From NCBI RefSeq assembly GCF_036785885.1, contig NC_092326.1, positions 43,973,072-44,037,071 of the forward strand: a stretch of 64,000 bases of DNA, given 5' to 3'. Within the stretch, counting starts at the first letter, position 1; the number at the start of each line of letters is the position of its first letter. Below the pieces are notes generated by a model, which ran no database searches, was not told the origin of the DNA, and saw nothing but the letters and a program-made list of their open reading frames with translations. Shown here piece by piece: positions 1-10,900 of the stretch. The position numbers were made by a program, and so were the translations under genes. This DNA is from Coffea arabica. Its lineage: Eukaryota > Streptophyta > Magnoliopsida > Gentianales > Rubiaceae.

Positions 1-916
1 ACCATTGCAGCTAAGTCAAACTAAAAGAGTCTGTAAAAGTCCTCAGTTTTTTCTAATCACTTCATTACTGCTAGTATTACTACTTTTTATGTATGTATTT
101 ACTGATGAGGTTGTAGTTGATGGGTTGAACTGAAGAAATTGAAGTAAAAGAAGTTTACCAGTAGCACTACTAGTTTAGCTTAGATGATGGGTGGCGCCTG
201 ACAACTTTGGCTTTGTGTCCCCTCCCTTTGTCTACTCCTCAATTAAGCTGCCGCTGGTCTGGTTGGCGAATCCTACTTTGAAATTGTCTTCCTTCATAAT
301 TTCTCAGTGTGGACTGTGACCACGAGTCCTGGCAGATGCTCCTCCGGCCTACTGCTATAGTTCACTTTGGCCTTCAAACCGATTTCTACTTGGAAGCGAT
401 TTTTTGGAGCTTCATTGTACTTGGTTATATCCCAGATTGCCTGCTTAAAACCAAGTCCAAGAAGTGAGCCAAAATAAATATACACCGTTTGCTAATTCCG
501 TGATACTAATCTATAATGGTAGCTCAGGTATTCTTATTGTGTGTTGATTATTTAATTTCTCATTCCAAGTGATTTTCCAGTAAGGTGCTTATTTAGAAAG
601 GGTTTTCTTTACCCACATATCCTATCCAGTGCTCTTTTGTGTGCCATTGAATCTACCGAAGTCAAAATCCATATATCCCCAATAGTGGCGTCTTATGGGC
701 TTTTTTTTTTTAATTTTCCAAGATTTAATCTTGGCCAGGTGGTCCAACAAAAACAGCAAGACAAATGTTAGTATTGCACTTACAAAGTTCCCTTCACAAG
801 CATTTTTTTTTTTTTTTTTTTTTGACTAATGGTGCCCGTCACCTGCAGCTAAACTAGGGTCCTTAGTTAGCTGTTTCCTAGTAGTGACAAACATCTTTTG
901 GTTTGCTTCTTTGCAG
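1..916 (+). other. Probable intron of the LYM2-like gene
   Basis: No reading frame resembling LysM domains is visible here. The sequence is T-rich, with long T runs at about 700-712 and 805-823, and ends in a good acceptor (ttgcag) directly before the exon at 917. I take it as the 3' part of an intron whose upstream exons are outside the window. Confidence 0.5.
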
Positions 917-2146
917 CCTGTGCCTCTATGGTAAGCAATACATCGCTGGACTATCCTTTACTTGTTCCTAATGGAACTTATACCTTGACTGCTACCAATT
1001 GTGTAAAGTGTAACTGTGATGCTGCGAACAACTGGACGTAAGTTGATCCGCATTCTTACTCTCTCCGTCTCTGTCAAAAATTTCGTCACCTCAAAGAATC
1101 TTAATATTCTCTCGTGTATTATTACTAGTTTTTTGCCCATGTATGGACAGGTTAAACTGCGAGCCATCCCAAATTAAATCATCCGTTTGGTCTTCCTGCC
1201 CTAGCATGCAGTGCCAAGGTACAGACAATCTGTACCTTGGCAATACAACATCTTCAAGTTGCAGTCGCTCGACCTGTGCCTATGCTGGTTACTACAACAA
1301 CCGTACCATTTCCACAACCACAGCCTTGGACTCAACTTGCCCTGGTGAGTGCAATTACCATGTTTTGGTCATTGCTGTGAAATGCTAATTCCTATTTAGA
1401 AACGACTTGCTAATATGAAGCGGGTTTTTTAGTGTTTTTTTTTTGTTGGGGGCGGGGGTGGGGTGGAGACTATTAAGGCAGGCAGACTGTTTTTGCGTTC
1501 ATAGTTGTTGATGTGTGTTTTGTAGCAATCTCTCACAATTGGCCTTCTCTCAGTGGTTGTGATCTGTGATGTAAGGGCATTGCTTCCTTTGTTGACATAG
1601 CTTTTGTTATTTGAGGGTATAACTGGTGATCAACTGTTCAATTACTTGTTGATTCTGCCCTCTTGCCTCATTGGATCAGTATGAAAATTGAAAAGAAGAA
1701 ACAGGGTAACCATAATTGCTTTCTGGCTGGAACTCTGCCTGCTTCCACATGCTGTCATTGCAAGAAAATGTTAACTAGAAAAACTTAGGATTACTTGGCT
1801 ATAAATGACGCTAAAGTGTTTATAAAGAATTGATGACAGGAATATTCGTGTGAGTTTATCTATATCATACTCGACCTTCGCACAAGTTCAATCGGTTTGA
1901 TTTAAAAAAAAAAAAGGCATCTGTCACGATTGTCCTGTATATATATCGTACATGCTCGGAAGATGCCATTCTACATCTCGAAATATTGTCTTTATATCTG
2001 ACCCAGTTTTGATTTTTTCCTCTCTTTTTGTAACTGCAACAGCATCTAATAATAACTCTTCAGCGATGAGCATGCAAGGCAGTTGGAAGAGGAACCTGTG
2101 GTTGTTTGTTCTTGTCCAGGTGCTGGTACTTTGTGTCTGGATTTAG
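917..2146 (+). CDS. LYM2: LysM-domain GPI-anchored protein, LYM2/CEBiP type (3' part)
   Basis: Three 3'-terminal coding exons fit together: 917-1037, 1151-1344 and 2043-2146 (stop TAG). All have GT-AG borders and the reading phase is continuous. The first two encode the cysteine-rich region that follows the LysM domains in this family, with motifs such as LDYPLLVPNGTY, CVKCNCDAA, CPSMQCQG and CAYAGYYN. The last exon encodes a Ser/Asn-rich stretch and a hydrophobic C-terminus (LWLFVLVQVLVLCVWI), the expected GPI-attachment signal. In this family (Arabidopsis LYM2, rice CEBiP) the extracellular LysM domains bind chitin oligomers at the plasma membrane and at plasmodesmata. The LysM exons themselves lie left of the window; 1-916 looks like intron. 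The LDYPLL and NCVKC motifs favour the LYM2 branch over LYM1/LYM3, but this is from memory of family motifs. A 3' UTR of about 200 bp probably follows. Confidence 0.82.
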
Positions 2147-5100
2147 CAGTGAGCAAAGAAGAAAATTATGCTCTTGTACACGATCCACGCGGAAATGTAA
2201 TTGATTCCATGGGAGGAATACTGCTAATAAATGTTATGGTAGGGAGGTAGATGATGATTTGATAAGGTGGGGTGGGTCGGTGGCAAGCATTTGATCCTCC
2301 TCGTACTACTTTATAATAAAAAAAAAGTCGAGGACTGTGATTCTTTGTTGTTGCCATTTGCCACAATACAATTCAATACTCTTAAAATGTCCCTCTGCTT
2401 TATATTTTGTGTCATTTAACTCTTTGAAAGACAAAAATGTCCCTCTACTGTGATATTTTTCCTTTTTCTTTTATCTCCCTCCTTTTTCCTTATTGGAAAG
2501 TAGTTTTCTTTTGTCAAATTTTTACTTTTAAGCAAGTACAAAAAATTATAATAAAAATTTAAGATATCCATTCTCCAATTTATAAAAGTGAAGAAACTCT
2601 ATGTTTTTTTTGTTGTGTATAAATAGTTAATCATGAGTTAGTTTAAAAAATTTTGAGACAACATTTGTATTTGTATTCTATTTCCTTACAATTAAACGAT
2701 TCAAAGTTAGTTACCCATTTTTTACAATTACGCAATTTCATGTCAGTTATGTGTTTTTTTTTTCTCTAACAAATTTTTGCTTATTAGCTTCTTTTCTTTG
2801 CCCTTTTTTTTTGTTTTGAAAATAATCAATTGTTAGTGTGCTCTTTACTATATATATTACTCCAATACTCCCATGTGAAACTCTATCACTATAAATTAGA
2901 GTATTCAAAAGTGAAACACGTGCTGGATTTCATTGGAAAAAGAAAGTGAAAGCCTTAAATATACAAACTTAGCATATAAGATAAGTGCCTTTGTAGTTTT
3001 TTTTTTTTTTTCCGGAGACGATAACAATTGCATAATCTATTCTATCCTAAACTACATGGGAGGGGTAGCCTAAAGAGGCTTGATAACAATTGTATAACCT
3101 ATTCTATCCTAAACTACATGGAAGGGGTAGTCTAAAGAGGCTTGTGTTATGGACTAGTAGGTACACAGACTTTACTAGACCAAATGAATGTTTTTGCACC
3201 ACTCTTGGATTTTTTTCACTGCACGTAAGATTTAAACCCCCACCTACAGAAGTCCTTCCTTGGTGGCCACTGATCCAAGCTTAGTGGTTGTGAAGTGCTT
3301 TTGTAGTCACTAGCCTCAATTGTCAATTATACAGTGCAGTGTAGTGTAAAAAGTAACATTAATAAACGTAGGCACTAATATAATAAATATAGACATCGAA
3401 GCAATAAAATACAAAAAACATAACAAAGTTTGGCACTCTTTGAAATTTATATCTCCAAATAAATCTCATCTACTCAATTTCAAATTGAAGACATCATCAC
3501 TATTAATTGCACCATACAATCCAACCTACAATTATATGAGCCCGTTATTCAAATTATGCCTTACCATTTATACGTTTTTCGTCATTCTTTGGTAGAAAAT
3601 TTTCACAGAATATTTCCTCTACACCATCTTCAATCAGATTTTACTTCACATCTATATCTATATAAATTTGAGAATGGGGTTTTAGTATGGTTAAGTTAGA
3701 CTACTTCCAACTCTTCATTCTTTTTTTTTTTGGTAGAATTTTGATTTTTTAAATTATTGTGTATCCTTTCATGCCTTTTGAATACAGAAAGTAAAAAATG
3801 ACTCCATTTACATAGGAATTTGGTTTTAAATCTATTAATGTGAGGGTAAATAAAAAGGAAACATCACCAAACCTACTAAAAATAAAAAAGTGAACAATAA
3901 TATTGTACGCTCCAACTTAGTAAGTCTAATTAAAAGGGCAAATTATATAAAAAATAAAATGAAAATAATATTCATTGGTCATGGATTTAAAAATCCAGAA
4001 TGGTACCATTCATGAAACCTAAATTGTGAAATCACTAACTAAAAAGACAAAGTACTACTAGTCTTCAAATATCGAAATTTGTATTTGAACTTTTTATTTT
4101 TGACGAAAAATAATAATAAAAACAACACCAATTCTACCAAAAATAAAAATATAGTTTAAGGGAAAAAAATAGACCATCCCTATATTGTATCTATTTAATT
4201 TGTATATATCTGATCCAAATTTTACCCTAATTAAATTTGAATAAAAGTATAAAACAAAAACATTAAGAATAACAGTAGGTATTATTACTTGTTTTATGTA
4301 TTCTTATCATTTTTTTCATATGTAAATTTGCAACTACTACGTCATTTTTATATAGATATTTTTTTTTTGCAGTAGTCAAGGATATTATAAGATATTATCA
4401 GTTTTTTGTTTGCATTTTCAGATACCAATACTATACTATAAAAATTTTAAACCAAAATTGCAGGTTATGGTTTTCTTTTGCTTCAAATTTTGTTTTTTCA
4501 ATTTTATTTTGAAAGTACAAATATAAGTATATATTAAGTGTAAAACCAAATTCCAAGTTATGGGAATTTTTTCTTTTACTTCAAATTTTAACTCTTCAAT
4601 TTGGGGGTTGTATAAGGATTCAACTTCTCCTTTGAAAATTTGAAATTATTCAATTAAAAATTTATATGAAAATTACTGAAGTTGGTAACAATTAATCCCA
4701 TTGATAGTGTAACAACACCAATTTTACTTTATAATAGTGTAACAATTAATAAAAAATGAAAATCCTAATGCATACAGAGCATGATATATACACGTGTGTA
4801 TGTAATTCTTATAAGAGAAACCTATAGATTTTTATAACATAATATATCTCGAATGAATAACTATAATATTACTTTATTCAGATTGGGCGAATAGAAGAGA
4901 ATAGAAGAAGTAGAGGAAAGGGAAATGGAGGAGGTTGGGCGTGGGTGATAGAGGTTGAGGGGCTATCCAAGGGTTTGGGAGAATAATGAGGGGAAAGAGA
5001 TAAAAAATTAAGTGGCGAGAATAGGAAGCTAGAGGCAGGGGAAGAAAATAGTGAGAAGTTAAAGAATGGCGAAAAAAGTCCAAGAAAGAAAGTGAACAAC

Positions 5101-5874
5101 AAAGTTGCGGGAAGACACGAGGGAAGAAAGAAGGGAATTATAGAAATATGTCAGAAATGACCAAAAACGATTGGAAGGATAACACCCTGGTGGGAAGTGT
5201 GAAAGTCATAAGAGGCAGTGAATGGCCAGTTGGCAGATAAGAATAAATCGAAAGGGTAATAGTTTTTAATAATTTTGAAAACTCTAACAATATATCTTAT
5301 AAAAGATTTTTTTTTTGTAATCCATATTAAAGTATATGAAAAACACTATTCTATGAACACTCAACAATTTTAAGGGTACAAAATGGAAGATAATTTTTCT
5401 AAAATATAGAAAAATGAATTAGTTATAATTTACGTTTTTACATTATAATTTTTCACATATGAGTATAATATGATATCTTTCGTCGGCTATTGATAAAAAG
5501 GTTTACAATTACTCTATCATGTAAATCATTATATATTAAATTATTTTATTCAAATTCTTATCATATATTGAGAGACAATAGGCAAACAACTTTTGGTTTC
5601 AATTTATTTAAGATGTTAAAATTAAGAGAGTCCATTTTGTGCTCACAAAGTAATTTTTTTTCTGAACAACTTAAACATACACTTCTTTGAAATTTTTAAT
5701 ATTTTTTATGTACTCTATCATGTACTACAATATTTAAGTATGAGTTATTATTTTAAATTGAAATATAGATCCTTGCATAACACGGGTCAAAATGTTAGTA
5801 TATAAAATGTTACAAAGTAATTCTTTGTCAAAAACTCTTCATAAATGCAATCCCAACGAGACTATAAGTGACTA
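2147..5874. other. AT-rich intergenic region
   Basis: After the putative 3' UTR of the LYM2-like gene there are about 3.7 kb of very AT-rich DNA with no supportable gene. A 62-bp tandem duplication lies at 3020-3143. A purine-rich stretch lies at about 4880-5150; its opposite-strand open frames are pyrimidine-rich low-complexity translations and not genes. Poly-T and poly-A runs are common. Confidence 0.6.
3020..3143. repeat. Tandem duplication of a 62-bp unit
   Basis: Two adjacent 62-bp units (3020-3081 and 3082-3143) begin GATAACAATTG and contain CTATCCTAAACTACATGG and AAAGAGGCTT. They differ at a handful of transitions. Downstream sequence to about 3290 has the look of a dispersed repeat remnant (CCCCCACCTACAGAAGTCC, GGCCACTGATCC), but I cannot name the family. 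Confidence 0.7.
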
Positions 5875-6004
5875 AGCCCCTGTTTGATAATTTCATTCAA
5901 TACTTAAATTTAATAAATTCAGATCTTAATATATTCAGATATGTTTAATAACTAAATAGTGAATATTTGAATCAATCAAGTGACACTGAATTTACTAGGC
6001 ATAG

Positions 6005-7209
6005 GCCCTGTTTGGAAGTGCAAGTTTTTAGCAAGTTTGTTTCATACAAGTTTTTTAACAACTTTTGCTACAGGAACCCCAAAAAATTTCACAAAGTTTT
6101 TTACCTACACACCTCAAAATACCCAAAACACACAAAAAAAAATTCCCTCCCCTTTTTCTTCTACTTCCTCACCCACTCCAACCCACCACCACCTCCACCA
6201 CCACCTCCGTCACCCACTCCAACACACCACCATCTCCTATCCCACCTCCCATTTTTCTTCTTCTTCCTCCGTCACCACCACCTTCGTCACCACCACCTCC
6301 GTCACCACCTCTTCCAGTGCCCAGCAAGAACAATTAGGCCCCCCATGAATGGAGGTAGCAGAAGTGGAAGGAACACCGCCGGCGACTTTGCCGGTGTCGC
6401 AGAAGTGGAAGGAACATTGGCACCGGCGGATGGAACCTCTGCAGTGGCTGGAATTGGAGAACTCGCCGGAATTGGAGAATTTTTTCCCTCTCCCCCTCTT
6501 CCTCCCCTGCCATCATCCTCTCGCCTTTTTTTTTTCTCTCTACGTCCGGCGCAGAGGGGGGTGGCGCAGAGAGGGGCGGCGAGGGGGGAGGGGGAAGGCG
6601 GGAAGAGGGGGAAGGAAGGGGAGAGAGAGGCGGCGGGGGGATGGGGAAGGGGCAGAGGGGGGCTGCGGGAGGGGGAAGGCGGGGGAGAGAGAGGCGGCGG
6701 GGGGAGAGAGGGAAGGCGGGGGGAGGGGGAAGGGGCAGAGGGGTGCTGCGGGGGGAGGGGGAAGGCGGGGGAGAGGGAGGCGGCGAGGGGAGGGGGAAGG
6801 GGCAGGGAGGGGGACGGCGGGGCAGAGGGGAGCGGCGGGGGAGAGAGGGAACGCGGGGGGAGGGGGAAGGGGCAGAGGGGTGCTGCGGGGGAGGGGGACG
6901 GCGGGGCAGAGGGGGGCGGCGGGCGAGAGGGGGAAGGCGGGGCAGAGGGCGGCGAGAGGTGGAGTTGCAGCTGGGTGTAGCGGGGAAGAAGAAGAAGAAG
7001 AAGAAGAAGAGAGGAAAGAAAAGAAAAAGAAAGAGAAAAAAAAAAGAAAAGGAAAAAAAAAGAAAAAGAAAAAGTTTTTCACCTTACAAAAACTTCTACA
7101 AAATTTTTCACCTTATAAAAATTTCTACAAAATTTTTTTAAAAACTCCTACAGTGCACTACAGTAAAATTTTAGACAAACTTTCAAAAAACTCAGGTTCC
7201 AAACAGGCC
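6005..7209. mobile_element. Non-autonomous TIR element with GC-rich, purine-asymmetric core
   Basis: The ends are inverted repeats: GCCCTGTTTGGAA on the left and the complement of GGCCTGTTTGGAA on the right. The pentanucleotide CATAG sits directly outside both ends (6000-6004 and 7210-7214), a likely target duplication. Subterminal DNA is AT-rich, with a repeated motif at the right end (CACCTTACAAAAACTTCTAC and CACCTTATAAAAATTTCTAC). The core is pyrimidine-rich at 6130-6340 (CACC and CTCC repeats) and almost purely G with A and C at 6550-6960, then GAA/AAG repeats to about 7075. No transposase is present. Long open frames through the core exist on both strands only because the composition lacks stops. 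The flanks (about 5876-6000 and 7220-7320) are themselves AT-rich and partly mutually inverted, so the element may sit inside an older MITE. Superfamily is unclear: the CTGTTTGG ends recall hAT-like plant MITEs, but a 5-bp duplication is not the usual 8 bp. Confidence 0.68.
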
Positions 7210-7249
7210 CATAGTTTGCTCCAAAAAATAAGCGATAAACTATTCACTT

Positions 7250-7978
7250 ATTACTGAAATATATAAATTTAAATGTATTAAATTTAATACTTAACAATCG
7301 AATAATTTAATGAATTCACAATTTACATTTCAAATTTTAAGGATCGCGGCCCACAAAGCACCGGCACCGGAGAATAGACGGGGTGCGGTCCGTATGATAA
7401 GGCAACGCCAACTGGGGAGTCCTTTGCGAAGCCGGCCGCTTCCCAGTTCCCACACCTCCCCCCCCTCTCTCTTCTGCATTCTTAAACCCCCTCAGATGGA
7501 CGCATAAAATCATACGCTACTGCTACTGTAACTCGCTCTACCATATGATATGAGCGCCAGCTCCGGCATCAACCCAACACACAGTTCATCAATTTGTCTT
7601 ACTAACTTCGGGTGTGTCTTTGTCATCCTCCGAACCATCCTCTGTTTTGCATGCCTATTCATAGTATTTGATTGTTTTGCATGCCCTTGTTACTACTGTC
7701 CTGTTCTTCTTCTGTCTTCCTAACTCATATCTTTCTGCGTAACCCCATTACCCTTTCAACAATGATCATAGGTCTCAAATTCAGGGAATTTTTTTTTTTT
7801 TTGGGTTTTCTTCCTCCCAAACCTATCTCTGCTTCATTTCCTTGTTCGTGACTTTGCTCAATTATGACCCATCCCCTCCCCCTTCTGACGGTTTATTTCT
7901 TTTTCTTATCTTTTCAACCAGGACTGTGAGATATAGCACCAAGGTTTTTATCCTTTCCCTTATTTTGTTTCTTGAGAG
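7250..7978 (+). promoter_or_regulatory. Promoter and 5' leader region of the MATE gene
   Basis: This is the stretch between the GC-rich element and the DTX45-type start codon. The first part is AT-rich and the part from about 7350 is C/T-rich. No gene is visible, and I cannot assign a TATA box or transcription start with confidence. Confidence 0.4.
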
Positions 7979-10900
7979 ATGGCTGCCACTCCTGTGTATT
8001 TCAACGGCGGTATAGCTGTTAAGGGATTAACGACTGGTTGGGCTGGGAATTCTGGTTCCGGGTGCCAACCGCCACCGCTGCCGCCGTCGCAGTTGTCATG
8101 GCGCCGTCCATCGGCCAACACGTCCGCAAATCTTCTTCGCCTGTACCCTTTATCCGCCAATCAACCCAACAAGCGATTTTTAAGTTATTCGCACACCAGG
8201 AATAAGTGCTTTATCTCAGGGCCCAACCATCCATTGAGTTCCGATTGCGGAGTGCAGTCTTTTAACGGGGAAACGTCGGATTCTATTATTCTCCACCAAC
8301 ACCCTGCTATCTCAACTTGTAATGGAGGCCTTCAGTGAGCTCCTTCCCCCTATCCTTTTGCTTATTCCCCATCATTGGATTGCATTGAGTTCATTTCGTG
8401 TTCTTGTCCAGTTACTGCGTCCAAAATTATGTAGTACTGTTACATTTTACTTCTGCAGAACATGCATGGTAACCATTTTTTTGTCATCAGAAAAAACTCA
8501 TTTTTGCTCTTTCTTGAATATTATTATCACGTGTAAGCCTCTACTTCGATCGAACGCTCTGGCAGTTCTTGTCTTTAATATTTTAATTAATGAGAAAATC
8601 CTTCTCTGTAGTCACTCTGTTATCATATTTCTGCTTTGGAATTTGTTCTACATCAAACAATCTGTTACCTCTGGATTTTTGTATTGGTCCAATGATTGGC
8701 TGATGGGATTTGATGTCCTTGGGGTGTAATTGGTAATGTGCAAACTTCAAGTCTATTCTTTGCCACCTTATTATTGCTTTTAATGATGATGTTCATTGTG
8801 AGTGATTCCTTTAGGATTCATAAAATTGAGAGCGAGTTGGAAACTATTTCCTTGAGTCAATCTCAAATACCAGACATCAGGCGTGAGCTTGTAATGCTGT
8901 CTTTGCCTGCCATTGCGGGTCAGGCAATTGAGCCTTTGGTGCAGTTGATGGAGACAGCTTATGTTGGCCGCCTAGGTAAGGTGGAAACCATGGATATTCA
9001 ATTTAATAGTCAGTTCATCATCCAAAGCACTACCATTTTTATGTTTGCCTTTCTGTATATGGTTTTTTGGTGTACTCTTTTGTTTTTTTGGTTCTTTCTG
9101 GTGTTTGTTGGGTGTCAAGACTCAAAGAAAGATGTAATTGTGGATGTTGCTGCTGTAAATCTTGTTTGTTGAGTTAGCGCTATGATGGTACTCCTGTCCT
9201 AAATATAAATTGACTTTGAAACATACACAATCCCTAATGTTTCATCAAGCTGACCAGCTAAGAGTACAAGGTGAGTAATGCATGAACTATAAACTAAATT
9301 GGGGCTGTTTTTCAACATTTGACTGCTGTTGGTTGAACTTCAATGTCAATCCAAACTAATCTTGAAGACCTCTTTCTTTGCTTTGTGAAATTGGAGCCAA
9401 AGCTTGTTTATTTTTTGAGATTTTAATTTGTGTAAATATTATGAAAGTCATGTATCTTGACATTGATCTTTTTTAGCGTTCTGTAAAAAAGGTGATTGAG
9501 TGGCTAAAGCTATGGTAGAATGTTAATATCAGTAAGTTCTGTGTTACTCTGAGGTTTTTCATTGTATTTTTGGTCCACAGGCTCTTTGGAGCTGGCTTCT
9601 GCTGGTGTCTCCATAACAATATTTAACACCATTTCAAAGTTATTCAATATTCCTCTGCTGAGTGTTGCTACTTCTTTTGTGGCTGAGGACATCTCAAAGA
9701 ACATAAGCCAAGTTTCTGGAACAGGTTGGTTGGATGAGACATGCTCCCTCAAAAACTCAGATTCACCCAAAAAAAAAAAGATGAAAAATTGTTGAGGTAT
9801 CTAATTTTTGTTATTGCAATTTTGTGTAGAAATGGGAGACAGCACCAATGGGAAACCATTTGATGCCCAAGTGGGAAGGCAGCAGCTATCCTCTGTATCT
9901 ACAGCTTTAGTTCTAGCAATTGGCATTGGCATATTTGAAGCCTTAGCATTGTCATTTGGATCTGGATTTCTTCTCAATTTGATGGGCATATCACATGTAT
10001 GTTCTTCTCCTGATATTTATTGATTGCTTGACTTGTGGGTACACATTGGCCAGGCATTTGCTTGTGCTTTTGTTTTGCTTTGTTGATTCTCATACCTGAC
10101 CATTTGGATTCGTGATGCCTCATAGCTTCCTTAAATTATTTTACTTGAGTAATGTGGTTCCTCTATCAAATGCAATCACTTGGCATGCAAGTGTTGCTTG
10201 ATACTGAATTTTTCTTGCCTAGCTTCTTGCACATAAGTTGGTTTATTGATTGGGATGTACCTTCATTTGCAACTAATTTATGCACATGCAAATGTGCTTG
10301 ACTTCTTTGAGTTATTAGTGATTCAATGTCAAGGAATTTGATGGAGAAAAGAGAGTAGCTCTTGGTTGCTGTTAGAAATAGTGCAACTGTCTTGAAACTT
10401 GTGCTGTTGCATTCTCACTTGGTAAAAACTAACAATGGCCCCTGCAATAACTCAGGAATCATATGTTATTCTATATGTACTATCTTTAAGAGTGGCCAAC
10501 CCCACACACAAACACCATGTGATAAAATCTCTTAAATTTACACGTAATAGTTTACTTGAGTTTTTCTGAATTAGTGGTACTCTGCTTGCAAACTTGCTTG
10601 CTTATCCTTGAAACAGTTTTTAAATTTGTAGACGCATTATAAATACCCATAGCTCTATAAATTCCACTGGCTCCAGTGGTAGTCACATATCATTGAAATG
10701 GGTTTTGACAGGGTTCTCCTATGCGTGCCGCAGCAAAACAATTTCTTGCTCTGAGAGCACTTGGTGCTCCTGCTTTTGTTGTTTCTTTGGCTCTCCAAGG
10801 CATTTTCCGTGGTTTTAAGGATACAAAGACTCCAGTATTTTGTCTAGGCAAGTGCTTAACTTGAGCTTTGGAAGTTTCAGTAATTATCCTCAGTACTTGT

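Noticed and set aside
4874-5102. Two minus-strand frames of 69-74 codons
   Set aside because: Phe/Leu/Ser/Pro-rich translation of a pyrimidine-rich stretch; no homology recognised.
5967-7257. Long open frames (up to 337 codons) on both strands
   Set aside because: They translate simple G-, C- and A-rich repeats (Gly/Arg/Glu or Pro/Leu/Ser runs), run in several frames at once and sit inside a TIR element. There is no domain or codon signal.
8322-8729. 135-codon frame after MATE exon 1
   Set aside because: It overlaps the end of exon 1 in another frame and runs through the intron; T-rich hydrophobic translation only.
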